Below, in pieces: positions 27,551 to 35,145 of a stretch of 64,000 nt of DNA; within the stretch, counting starts at the first letter, position 1, and the number at the start of each line of letters is the position of its first letter. The translations under genes were made by a program, and so were the position numbers. The notes under the pieces were generated by a model. That model saw only the letters and a program-made list of their open reading frames with translations. It had not been told where the DNA came from and did no database searches. This stretch comes from Bacillus marinisedimentorum (lineage in GTDB: Bacteria; Bacillota; Bacilli; Bacillales; Bacillaceae_O): assembly GCF_001644195.2 (NCBI RefSeq), contig NZ_LWBL02000043.1:1-64000 (forward strand), given 5' to 3'.

Positions 27551-27748
27551 ATGGGAAACGGAACCGTCCGCGCTGATATCCAACCGGGCCAGGAAGTGGA
27601 TATCGTATTGAAACAGGATCAAAAAACCGGAAAAACGACCCGCGGGATTGTGAAGGATATTTTGACGAAATCCCCGAACCATCCGCACGGCATAAAAGTA
27701 CGCCTGGAAAGCGGACAGGTCGGAAGGGTGAAAACAATCCATCAGTAA
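27551..27748 (+). CDS. ywbE: YwbE family protein (DUF2196)
   Basis: A 65-residue protein matching the small Bacillus YwbE family throughout (GxxVRADIQPGQEVDIVLKQDQKTGKTTRGIVKDILT...HPHGIKVRL). The family has an SH3-like, OB-like beta fold and no established function; nucleic acid binding is a guess. The true start is ATG 27551, preceded by AGGAGGG. It lies 34 bp before a DEAD-box helicase gene and is probably cotranscribed. Confidence 0.92.
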   Translation: MGNGTVRADIQPGQEVDIVLKQDQKTGKTTRGIVKDILTKSPNHPHGIKVRLESGQVGRVKTIHQ

Positions 27749-27782
27749 GGATGAACTTACGAAAAGAAAGGGATTTTTATAG

Positions 27783-28937
27783 ATGACAAACGATGCATCA
27801 TTTACAGCAGAACTGAAGGACTTTTTAAGAGCGAACTGGGAGGGAAGCGGATTTTCTGAACCGACCCCTGTCCAATCCAAAGCGGTTCCAGTCATATTGG
27901 ACGGTATGGATGTCATTTGCGAATCACCGACCGGGACAGGGAAGACGCTGGCTTACCTGCTGCCGATTCTGGATAAAATCAATTCTGAGAGTAAAAAGAC
28001 GCAGGCGGTGATACTCGCTCCATCCCGGGAACTGGTCATGCAAATCCACGAAGAGATTCAAAAGTGGAAGCAGGGGACCGAAATAACAAGTGCGGCATTC
28101 ATAGGCGGGGCAAACGTGAAGAAGCAGCTGGAAAAACTGAAGAAACACCCGCAAATTGTAACCGGCACGCCGGGGAGGATCCAGGAGCTCATCAAGATGA
28201 AAAAGCTGAAAATGCATGAAGTGAAGCTGATTGCAGTTGATGAATTTGATATGCTTGCGTCTTCCGAACATTCCGGCAGCCTGCAGGCCATCATCAAATC
28301 GACATTGAAAGACCGGCAGCTTGTCTTTTTCTCGGCGACGTTGCCTGAGGCGGCCAGAGAACAGGCGGAAAAGCTGATGGATGATCCTGAATTGATCCGA
28401 ATCCGTTCAGGCCAGGAGATGCCGAATACGACTGAGCATTTGTATTTGCCGGTCGAACGGAGGGACAAGGTCGATACGCTGCGCAAGCTTGTGAATGACA
28501 GGGCAGTCAAAGGCCTCGTATTTGCCAACAACCGCGAAACGCTTGGTGAAATTGAGTCAAAGCTCCGCTATAAGCACGTCCCATTCGAAGTGCTGGACGG
28601 CGAATCATCCAAAGCCGAAAGGGAACGCGCGATTAAAAGCTTCAGGACAGGTGATGTCAGCCTGCTTCTCGCGACTGATGTAGCGGCAAGAGGGTTGGAT
28701 GTCGAAGGCATTACCCATGTCTTCCACTTCGACTTCCCGAGTACCGCCAATCAATACATCCACCGGTCCGGCCGCACCGGCCGCATGGGGGCGAAAGGCA
28801 CGGCCGTTTCGCTTGTTACCAAACGTGAAGAAAGCTTCGTGAATAAAATGGCCCGCGAGCTCGGTGTGGAATTCAAGGAACAGGAGATGCACAGGGGCCG
28901 GATGGTTGATGCAGGAAGGCACCAGGGGAAAAGATAG
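27783..28937 (+). CDS. yfmL: DEAD-box-type RNA helicase, YfmL-like
   Basis: A 384-residue ATP-dependent RNA helicase with little more than the two RecA-like domains, like B. subtilis YfmL, which assists ribosome assembly and cold growth. Motifs: Q (PTPVQSKAVP), I (SPTGTGKT), Ia (APSREL), III (FFSATL), V (LLATDVAARGLD), VI (YIHRSGRTGRMG). Motif II reads VDEFD rather than DEAD, a noteworthy but ATPase-compatible variant because the DE pair is kept. No RNA-binding tail. The start follows AGAAAGG. Terminator at 28952. Confidence 0.9.
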   Translation: MTNDASFTAELKDFLRANWEGSGFSEPTPVQSKAVPVILDGMDVICESPTGTGKTLAYLLPILDKINSESKKTQAVILAPSRELVMQIHEEIQKWKQGTEITSAAFIGGANVKKQLEKLKKHPQIVTGTPGRIQELIKMKKLKMHEVKLIAVDEFDMLASSEHSGSLQAIIKSTLKDRQLVFFSATLPEAAREQAEKLMDDPELIRIRSGQEMPNTTEHLYLPVERRDKVDTLRKLVNDRAVKGLVFANNRETLGEIESKLRYKHVPFEVLDGESSKAERERAIKSFRTGDVSLLLATDVAARGLDVEGITHVFHFDFPSTANQYIHRSGRTGRMGAKGTAVSLVTKREESFVNKMARELGVEFKEQEMHRGRMVDAGRHQGKR

Positions 28938-28951
28938 GTTTATTTTGGGTG

Positions 28952-28982
28952 AAAAAAGCGGCTGTGCATTCAGCCGTTTTTT
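28952..28982 (+). terminator. Rho-independent terminator of the YfmL-like gene
   Basis: The stem CGGCTG/CAGCCG is extended by an A-run pairing with the T-run that follows. Confidence 0.82.
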
Positions 28983-29011
28983 ATTGGGCAAGAAAATTTT
29001 CAGGCAAGATC

Positions 29012-29085
29012 AGTGTCCAGCTCCAGGCGCCAGCGGCTATCGCCAAAGGCGGTGATCCAACCCGGAAGGAAACCGCGCCTTCCAG
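29012..29085 (+). repeat. Dispersed repeat family A, copy 2 (short)
   Basis: Carries the family opening (GTCCAGCTCCAGGCGCCAGC, then GCTATCG and GCGGTGATCC) but lacks the closing half. It adjoins the 21-bp periodic array. Confidence 0.7.
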
Positions 29086-29105
29086 AGCCGGACAGGGCTC
29101 GGTTT

Positions 29106-29352
29106 GGTGTAAAACGCCCTCGCCTTGGCGTGAAAATCGGACCGAACGGCGTGAAACCATTGATTTGGCGTGAAAAAACATGCGTTCAGCGTGAATTATC
29201 TTCAAATCGGCACGAAATGTTAACACTTCCGTGTGAAAAGAAGGGGATATGGCGTGAAAACGAAGAAGCCAAAGCGGTCAAGCGCGAAAACTTCGGTATA
29301 AGGCGTGAAACAATCTGTCTTCAGCAAGAAACGTCCCTACTTTGGCGTGAAA
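29106..29352 (+). repeat. Degenerate direct-repeat array, 21-bp period, core GGCGTGAAA
   Basis: Twelve copies of a 9-bp core begin at 29106, 29127, 29148, 29167, 29188, 29209, 29230, 29251, 29281, 29302, 29323 and 29344. Nine of the eleven steps are exactly 21 bp (others 19 and 30). Core variants are GGCGTGAAA (six times), GGTGTAAAA, AGCGTGAAT, GGCACGAAA, CGTGTGAAA, AGCGCGAAA and AGCAAGAAA. The ~12 bp between cores are unrelated. The two irregular steps: the 19-bp step shifts the phase in any reading frame while the 30-bp step is a whole number of codons, so a coding explanation is unlikely. I do not assign a function. Confidence 0.8.
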
Positions 29353-29365
29353 CGCCAGGCAGGAT

Positions 29366-29683
29366 GAAGACTTCCGCCGGCTGCACCCGACTCTTTTTAT
29401 TAAATCTAGCAACTTAGCAGCCGATACCATGATTTTTCCGTCAAACTAAGCTATTTGCTCTCTCATTTACCTCCGGCGACACTCACTGCCTAACCAGTAA
29501 GGCGCGAGATTCCTGCAAGCCCACCACTATCCGGATCATACCTGCTCCGCTCCAAATTATGCACCATAGTCTATCGCCCAATATCTGCTTCAGCTCCAAG
29601 TTAAATGTCGACCATACTCCAGGTTTTGGCCCATTCCCAGACTCAACAGGAAAAAAATGTGCAGGCCCATTTCCAGGCGCCTC
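29366..29683. other. Gene-free region between the periodic array and the ABC-F leader
   Basis: No gene supported. On the minus strand there is a loose recurrence of GGAG/GGGCC-type words, too irregular to call a repeat. Confidence 0.4.
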
Positions 29684-29712
29684 TTGCAATCCAATCCGTA
29701 AACGCATACAAT
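29684..29712 (+). promoter_or_regulatory. Predicted sigma-A promoter of the ABC-F leader
   Basis: TTGCAA (29684-29689) and TACAAT (29707-29712) are spaced by 17 bp. This would give a transcript beginning near 29719, about 30 bases before the leader ORF. Confidence 0.6.
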
Positions 29713-29747
29713 TAAAATAACAATTCTGACAAGGAGGTGGGGAAGAG

Positions 29748-29861
29748 ATGAATCGTTCTGTAATGAATCGCGGGCAGGAGATGGATTTTCTGTATTTGTG
29801 CCGTGCGATTTTTCATGATCAGTCTGCTGACGGGATACGTATGCCCTTTTTCAGCAACTGA
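29748..29861 (+). CDS. Leader peptide of the ABC-F gene (37 residues)
   Basis: A short ORF (ATG 29748, TGA ending 29861) begins seven bases after a near-perfect ribosome site, AAGGAGGTGG. The peptide starts MNRSVMNRGQEM and ends RMPFFSN. It lies upstream of two terminators and an ABC-F gene, and its last codons contain the strand that can pair with the first terminator (see attenuator). This is the layout of antibiotic-inducible attenuators in which a ribosome stalled on the leader lets transcription continue. I do not recognise the peptide sequence itself. Confidence 0.7.
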   Translation: MNRSVMNRGQEMDFLYLCRAIFHDQSADGIRMPFFSN

Positions 29862-29947
29862 ATCATGGTAACAGAACGATAAGAGGTCTCTTTACCCGCC
29901 AATATTGATGACGGTAATGAAAGAGGGCATCTTTGCCCTCTTTTTTT
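29841..29947 (+). promoter_or_regulatory. Transcription attenuator: antiterminator arm and terminator 1
   Basis: Terminator 1 is a 9-bp perfect stem (AAGAGGGCA at 29921-29929, TGCCCTCTT at 29934-29942, loop TCTT) with a seven-T tail. Its 5' arm plus flanks (29920-29930) can pair instead, over 11 continuous bases with one G-U, with ATGCCCTTTTT at 29841-29851, which lies in the last codons of the leader ORF. A ribosome stalled before codon 32 would leave this arm free and block the terminator; a ribosome that reaches the stop would cover it. Confidence 0.75.
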
Positions 29948-29982
29948 CGTACATCCATCCGGCTTGTCCGGGGGTGTACAGC

Positions 29983-30020
29983 AGCCGTGGGTGAGTGTAT
30001 GCTCTCCTGCGGCTTTTTTT
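29983..30020 (+). terminator. Terminator 2 upstream of the ABC-F gene
   Basis: AGCCGTGGG-T-GAG (29983-29995) pairs with CTC-T-CCTGCGGCT (30002-30014), twelve pairs with one mismatch and two G-T pairs, followed by seven T. It stands 40 bp before the ABC-F start, so readthrough of both terminators is needed. Confidence 0.75.
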
Positions 30021-30059
30021 ATTTCACTTATACGGCCAACAAAGAAAGGAAGATCCGAT

Positions 30060-31961
30060 ATGATTACATGCAATACAAGAGAAATCAGTAAAATGTACGG
30101 GGGCAACCTCGTTTTTGAAAAGCTTTCGGTAGAAGTACACGAACATGACCGAATCGGCCTCGTCGGCCGAAACGGCAGCGGCAAAACAACGCTGTTCAAG
30201 CTGCTGTCCGGAACGGAAACACCGGACAGCGGGCAAATCCACTGGAAAAAGGGCCTTACCCTTGGATATCTATCACAAATACCTGACTATCCAGACGGAA
30301 TGACCGCGAAAGAAGTGCTACTGACCGCTTTTTCTGAATTGACTAATATGGAGGAAAAAATGAAAGATCTGGAAGGGAAGATGGCGCAGGAAAAGGACAG
30401 CGGCAAGCTGGAACGTTTCATTTCTGCCTACGGGGACTTGCAGGAGCAATTCACGATGCTGGGTGGATACGAAATCGAGTCGGATGTGAATAAAGTCGCC
30501 GGCGGCCTGCAAATCACAGGTCTTCTGGATAAACCGTTCAGCTTGCTGAGCGGGGGGGAAAAAACAAAGGTCGGCCTCGGCTTGATCCTGCTCAAGAAGC
30601 CGGGTCTCCTCCTGCTTGATGAACCGACCAACCACCTGGATCTAATGGCAGTGGAGTGGCTCGGGCAGTTTCTATGTGACTATACCGGCACAGTTGTCAT
30701 CATTTCACATGACCGTTACTTCCTTGATGAAGTCGTCAATAAGATTGTCGATCTCGAGGATGGTGAGATTCATACGTATCACACAAATTATTCAGGCTTT
30801 GTGAAGGAAAAAGAAGAGCGGCTGCTCCGTGAGTTCCAGGCCTATCAAGAACAGCAGAAAAAAATCAAGAAGATGAAAGAAGCGATCAAGCGCCTGAAGG
30901 AGTGGGCCAACCGTGCCAATCCGCCGAACGAAGGACTTCACAAGCGGGCGCGGAATATGGAACGGGCACTCGAAAGGATGGAGAAGCTGAGCCGTCCTGC
31001 CCTCGACCGCAAAAAAATGGGCATCCAGCTTGAAGCGGCAGACAGGAGCGATAAAGATGTGATTGAAATGAGAGATGCCGCAAAGTCATTCGGAAACAGG
31101 GAGCTGTTCAAACAGGCAAACCTGCTGCTGCAATTCAGGGAACGGGCGGTGATTGTCGGAGAGAACGGCACAGGTAAATCGACGCTTCTTAAAATGATTC
31201 TTGGTGAAATGGAACCTGACAGCGGCACGGTCCGGCTCGGCAGCAATGTAAAAGCCGGTTATTTGTCGCAGCATGTTTATGATCGCGAAAAGGATGTCAC
31301 GGTGCTTGAAGCTTTCCGTGAACAAGTGGCGGTGACGGAAGGGCATGCCAGGCATATACTGGCCAGGTTCTTATTTTACGGCCATGCGGTTTTCCGCAGG
31401 GTGAACCAGCTCAGCGGCGGGGAGCGGATGAGGCTCCGGCTTGCTCAGCTCATGTACCAGGATATCAACCTGCTCATTCTGGATGAGCCGACAAATCATC
31501 TTGATATTGAGTCGCGCGAGGTTCTTGAGGAGGCGCTTGAGGATTTCAACGGCACCTTGCTTGCCGTATCACATGACCGCTATTTTTTAAATAAACTTTT
31601 TGAAAAGATATACTGGATAGAGGCTGGAAGCCTGCACTCATTTGGCGGGAATTACAGTTGGGCGCGCGCCAAGATGGAGGAAAAAAGAGAAAAGGAAGCA
31701 TCTGCAAAGGAAAGAGGAACCTCAAAACCGGCCCATGCTGTTAACGCTGGGCAGATATCCGTAAATAAAGGCAAGACACCCGAAGAACTGGAAAGCAGCT
31801 TAGAGGAAATTGAAATAAGGCTGTCAGCACTGAATGGTGAAATGGCTGAGGAACAGAATGTGGAGCGCCTTCATGTACTTCAGCTCGAAAAAGAAAAGCT
31901 TGAAGGCATGGAAGAAGAGCTGTTTGCCGAACTGGAAAAACTGATGGAAACAAACATATAG
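30060..31961 (+). CDS. ABC-F family ATPase, probable antibiotic-resistance ribosome protection protein
   Basis: A 633-residue soluble protein with two ABC ATPase domains and no membrane segments. NBD1 has Walker A GRNGSGKTT, signature LSGGEKTK and LLLDEPTNHLD; NBD2 has GENGTGKST, LSGGERMR and LILDEPTNHLD. The interdomain linker (about residues 240-330) contains the helical EWANRANPPNEGLHKRARNMERAL stretch. I associate that stretch with TaeA-like and other resistance ABC-F proteins that displace drugs from the ribosome. The C-terminus is a predicted coiled coil (about 575-633). ATG 30060 follows AAAGGAAG. The leader peptide and double terminator upstream favour an inducible resistance role over housekeeping ABC-F proteins (Uup, YdiF). 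Confidence 0.88.
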   Translation: MITCNTREISKMYGGNLVFEKLSVEVHEHDRIGLVGRNGSGKTTLFKLLSGTETPDSGQIHWKKGLTLGYLSQIPDYPDGMTAKEVLLTAFSELTNMEEKMKDLEGKMAQEKDSGKLERFISAYGDLQEQFTMLGGYEIESDVNKVAGGLQITGLLDKPFSLLSGGEKTKVGLGLILLKKPGLLLLDEPTNHLDLMAVEWLGQFLCDYTGTVVIISHDRYFLDEVVNKIVDLEDGEIHTYHTNYSGFVKEKEERLLREFQAYQEQQKKIKKMKEAIKRLKEWANRANPPNEGLHKRARNMERALERMEKLSRPALDRKKMGIQLEAADRSDKDVIEMRDAAKSFGNRELFKQANLLLQFRERAVIVGENGTGKSTLLKMILGEMEPDSGTVRLGSNVKAGYLSQHVYDREKDVTVLEAFREQVAVTEGHARHILARFLFYGHAVFRRVNQLSGGERMRLRLAQLMYQDINLLILDEPTNHLDIESREVLEEALEDFNGTLLAVSHDRYFLNKLFEKIYWIEAGSLHSFGGNYSWARAKMEEKREKEASAKERGTSKPAHAVNAGQISVNKGKTPEELESSLEEIEIRLSALNGEMAEEQNVERLHVLQLEKEKLEGMEEELFAELEKLMETNI

Positions 31962-31985
31962 AAGCCGATAAATTAGGTGAAGCAA

Positions 31986-32025
31986 AGAAGCGTACGGTTC
32001 TCATCAGAGAGGTACGCTTCTTTTT
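31986..32025 (+). terminator. Rho-independent terminator of the ABC-F gene
   Basis: A 10-bp stem (AGAAGCGTAC at 31986-31995, GTACGCTTCT at 32012-32021) is followed by TTTTT. Confidence 0.85.
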
Positions 32026-32040
32026 CAGCTTATCATTTTT

Positions 32041-32535
32041 TCATTTCCATTCGATTTGCTGTGTACCTGCTGGCATTTTGCCTGTAAGCAGCGGATTTGT
32101 ATTTGTGTCCTGTATGATGATATCAACGTCATACTGATTGTAAACCGTCGCATATCCCCCCTCAAGCTGTTCACTGTCAACGGTTTTCTTTGAAATTTCC
32201 AACAGCACCTGCCCGACAATTTCTTCAGCTTGTGACTCATCAGTGGCGGAATCGGCTTGAAAGATGAGCGTGATTTTTTGGTCATCAAGATCCGTATTCA
32301 CAAGTGCAATCGGCTCGCTGGTTTCATAATCAGCCTTAACTTTGCCCAGCGTTGATTCGGTGATGGCAAGGGAATCAGCGAGCTGTGTGCCTCTGCTTGC
32401 ATCGGCCTCATTTCCGGTAATCTCACCGGGGGTTTCTGTTTTCTTTTCCTGATTACATGCTGTTAAAAGCCAAAATGACAGAAAAGCGGCAGCGAGCATA
32501 ATCAGCAGCTTTTTCACATTTTTCATTCCTTTCAT
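32041..32535 (-). CDS. Putative lipoprotein, 164 residues
   Basis: A signal peptide ends in the lipobox LLTAC (Cys near residue 27), followed by an acidic Glu/Thr-rich linker and a ~100-residue globular part. No domain recognised. The start is uncertain: ATG 32535 has a poor ribosome site, while AAAGGA directly abuts an in-frame ATG at 32526. It is alone in its transcription unit, with the ABC-F terminator behind it. Confidence 0.72.
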   Translation of the reverse strand: MKGMKNVKKLLIMLAAAFLSFWLLTACNQEKKTETPGEITGNEADASRGTQLADSLAITESTLGKVKADYETSEPIALVNTDLDDQKITLIFQADSATDESQAEEIVGQVLLEISKKTVDSEQLEGGYATVYNQYDVDIIIQDTNTNPLLTGKMPAGTQQIEWK

Positions 32536-32755
32536 GTTATCTCGTTAGTTATAAGGCGAAAAGAAACTGAAAACGTTACAGCAATTTTAAAAAAGCTCCA
32601 TCAAACGGGTTGCTGATTCAGTTCGGCACTCGCTATCCGCAAGGAATCCTGGAGCCTCTTCAGCGTCACATACACTCTCCCCTGGTCCGCTATCCCTGCA
32701 ACGAGAAAAAGTGGGTGCATTTTCGAGGTGCCCCAATCGTCATCGAAAAATAAGA
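32536..32755. other. Gene-free region before a terminator
   Basis: Together with 32756-32838 this is about 300 bp without a gene. It must hold the promoter of the 164-residue lipoprotein; nothing else is recognisable. Confidence 0.4.
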
Positions 32756-32797
32756 AAACAGCCTGGAATCCTGACGTGACCAGGCTTCAGGCTGTTT
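32756..32797 (-). terminator. Rho-independent terminator of the VWA lipoprotein gene
   Basis: A 10-bp stem (AAACAGCCTG at 32756-32765 with its complement at 32788-32797) is followed on the minus strand by TTTTCTTATTT. Confidence 0.75.
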
Positions 32798-32838
32798 AAT
32801 GAGTTCGCTGGATGTTCAGGATTTTTTTCAGGGAAAAA

Positions 32839-34275
32839 TTATTGGCCCTGATTCCTCAGCTCTTCCAGCTTATCTGCATATGCTTGCACTTTTTGATCGA
32901 TTCTCTCGACTTCTTTGTCGATCTCTTCCCTCTTTTTTGCTTGCTCATCTTCAACCATGCTCAGCAGCAATTGTTTCCGTTCTTCATTCATTGTGGTCAA
33001 TTTCTCTGAAAGTCCGTCGGAAATCATATCCTCATTTTTCATCATCCGTATTGCATGCAGCATACGGGATGTTTCGGTTTTAACGGCCCCGGTAAGCGTC
33101 ATGGCTGCTTTGTCGATGTTCAATTTTTGAAAAGAGATGGCAAATGTCCCTTTTGGAGATTGCCTTCTTACACTATGGATATCAACCCACCGGGGCACCC
33201 ATTTTTTAGTCATTTGATCGTTCAGTTCTTCGGGACTATCGGCTGGGAGATACTCGCCGTTTCCTGCTGCAGCAACTTCTTTCAGCTGGTTTTCCGCCTC
33301 CTGATCGACATCGAATCCGATAATGTTCACGTTACGGCCATCGTTGGCTTCTGCAAACTTTTTGGCTTCTTCAATCGGATTGCCATCACAGGTTTCCGCG
33401 CCATCGCTCACGATGTAAATGGTAAGATCCCCATTGTATTGGCTGCCCGCTTCGCCTGCTTTTTGAATGGCGGCAGCCAGGGGCGTCCAGCCTTTTGCAT
33501 CGACATTGGCGACAGCCTTATAAAACTGCTCTTCGTTGTAATCCTGCATGGTATATATTTCTTCGATCCCATTGCAGGAAACGGTTTTATCCTTATCCGC
33601 CTGGGTGCCTTTATGGCCGTATACAAACAGTGACATCTCATTATCACTGCCGATCGTTTTTGCGAAACTTCTGACCGCCCGCTTGGCCGTCTTCATTTTT
33701 TGTTCGCCCTTCACATCAAGCAGCATACTGGAGCTTGCGTCCAATAAAATGATCGCCTTTCCTTTCTCTTGCTGATTAACTTCCGGGGAGCCAATCAATT
33801 GATCGAGTTCGGGAAACATCGGTTCATCAAAGTCCGGCTCAATCCCTGCCAGGTCATTTGCCGCGCTGGCATAGGCATTACTTCCGAGATGGTAAAGGAG
33901 AGCCTTGTATAATTGGCCGGGATCGTCTGTCATCTCTGCTGTTTCAGCTAATTTTCGCTTTGTTTCTTCTTCAATTCCTTTTAGGGCATTAACCGGAGCC
34001 CAGTGGGAGGTTTCATCTTCAAAACTGAATTCTGACGTGAGAATTCCCGGTTTTGAATTTTGCAGGTCTTCGATGGTTTCCTGGAGGATCATGTCATTGA
34101 TGGGAACAAGTATTTCAGAATCTTCACTGTCACTGCTGCTGTCCTGTCCGGCCTCGTTTTCACTCACTGTCCCCTTAACTTGTTCGTCAGGCTTCTGTTC
34201 ATCAACTGCTTCATTGCTGCAAGCCCCTGTAACAAAAATCATCAAGGCTGCAAGCAAAAGCTTTCTGGCTTTCAA
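32839..34275 (-). CDS. VWA domain-containing lipoprotein
   Basis: A 478-residue exported lipoprotein. The lipobox is VTGAC (Cys near residue 19), followed by an acidic Ser-rich linker. A von Willebrand factor A domain (about residues 165-345) carries the MIDAS motif DASSS and later Thr and Asp (VSDGAE) ligands. The C-terminal ~80 residues are a charged coiled coil. Similar to Bacillus YwmC/YwmD-type secreted VWA proteins; probably binds another envelope protein through a metal ion. I place the start at TTG 34275, seven bases after AAAGAGG. A GTG nine bases upstream overlaps that ribosome site. Confidence 0.85.
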   Translation of the reverse strand: MKARKLLLAALMIFVTGACSNEAVDEQKPDEQVKGTVSENEAGQDSSSDSEDSEILVPINDMILQETIEDLQNSKPGILTSEFSFEDETSHWAPVNALKGIEEETKRKLAETAEMTDDPGQLYKALLYHLGSNAYASAANDLAGIEPDFDEPMFPELDQLIGSPEVNQQEKGKAIILLDASSSMLLDVKGEQKMKTAKRAVRSFAKTIGSDNEMSLFVYGHKGTQADKDKTVSCNGIEEIYTMQDYNEEQFYKAVANVDAKGWTPLAAAIQKAGEAGSQYNGDLTIYIVSDGAETCDGNPIEEAKKFAEANDGRNVNIIGFDVDQEAENQLKEVAAAGNGEYLPADSPEELNDQMTKKWVPRWVDIHSVRRQSPKGTFAISFQKLNIDKAAMTLTGAVKTETSRMLHAIRMMKNEDMISDGLSEKLTTMNEERKQLLLSMVEDEQAKKREEIDKEVERIDQKVQAYADKLEELRNQGQ

Positions 34276-34468
34276 AGCATGCACCTCTTTCCAATGACGA
34301 ATTAGTATGTATTTTTATATCTAAAATATAGTTTAACTGTAAGGTATTTCCTGAACAAGTTTAAAGCTCCCGCTTCTTTTCAAATGAGAGAAAGGAATTA
34401 TTTTATATATATAGAATCAGGAGGACATGGGATTTTAATTTGATGTTAGCGGAAGGCGGGAAGCTGAA

Positions 34469-35014
34469 TTGGAAAAAATTTATACGGAGATGGCGGGACT
34501 TTCACTGGAAAAAGCCCGCATTGATGACCTGGCAAATATTCAGGAACTGCTCGTCCAGGCCGGGAAGTGGCTTCAGGAAAAAGGTCTTGAACAGTGGGAT
34601 TACTATGTTCACGACATTGATGGAAATACGGCGGACGTGATTGAATCAATCGAAAGGGGGAGTACGTATCTTCTAAAGGACGGCCTAGTGAACGCGGGCA
34701 CAATTACAGTTGAGACATCACCGGGTGAGTGGGACCGTGGAGTATGGGAGGAAGAAGCTTCCGGTGCTGATGCAGCATATGTTCACAGGCTTGTTGTGAA
34801 CCGTTTCTATGCCGGCCGGGGAATCGGCGAAAAACTCCTGAACTGGGCTGAAGACCATGCGGAACAACAGGGGAAAACACGGCTTCGGCTCGATTGCCTC
34901 GCTTCAAACGAATCACTTAATGCCTACTACAAGCGAATCTTTCCCTTCAAAGGGGTATCACCCTATTTCGGCGGTCACAGCAAATATGAAAAGAGGATCG
35001 GCAAGCCGGTTTGA
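34469..35014 (+). CDS. GNAT family N-acetyltransferase
   Basis: A 181-residue acetyltransferase with the GNAT core (residues about 15-170): VHRLVVNRFYAGRGIGEKLLNWAEDHA is the acetyl-CoA-binding segment. The substrate is unknown. No ATG with a good ribosome site is available; TTG 34469 follows a purine-rich GGAAGGCGGGAAG stretch, and an ATG at codon 8 has a site too close to it. Its stop codon directly adjoins a palindrome of family P. Confidence 0.82.
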   Translation: MEKIYTEMAGLSLEKARIDDLANIQELLVQAGKWLQEKGLEQWDYYVHDIDGNTADVIESIERGSTYLLKDGLVNAGTITVETSPGEWDRGVWEEEASGADAAYVHRLVVNRFYAGRGIGEKLLNWAEDHAEQQGKTRLRLDCLASNESLNAYYKRIFPFKGVSPYFGGHSKYEKRIGKPV

Positions 35015-35046
35015 TTGCCTGGCAATTGCCAGGCAATTGCCAGGCA
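35014..35046. repeat. Short perfect palindrome, family P copy 2 (extended by a half unit)
   Basis: The 24-nt palindrome seen at 7178 recurs here at 35014-35037, followed by an extra half unit (CAATTGCCAGGCA, to 35046). It begins at the last base of the GNAT stop codon. Confidence 0.85.
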
Positions 35047-35145
35047 TTATTTGCAACTAGCTATTGCCAATTGGTGGTAGTTTAGATTCTACCTCAAACT
35101 CCTTCTTGCTCATTTCGAAGTTTAGTAGTGAGAGGAGGAGTTGTA

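Noticed and set aside
29013-29417. 134-codon frame across the 21-bp array
   Set aside because: The repeat changes phase inside the frame and there is no ribosome site; the amino-acid repetition is a by-product of the DNA repeat.
29483-29707. Loose periodic GGAG/GGGCC words on the minus strand beside the GGCGTGAAA array
   Set aside because: Spacing varies from about 20 to 44 bp and the words are too short; not above what chance could give.
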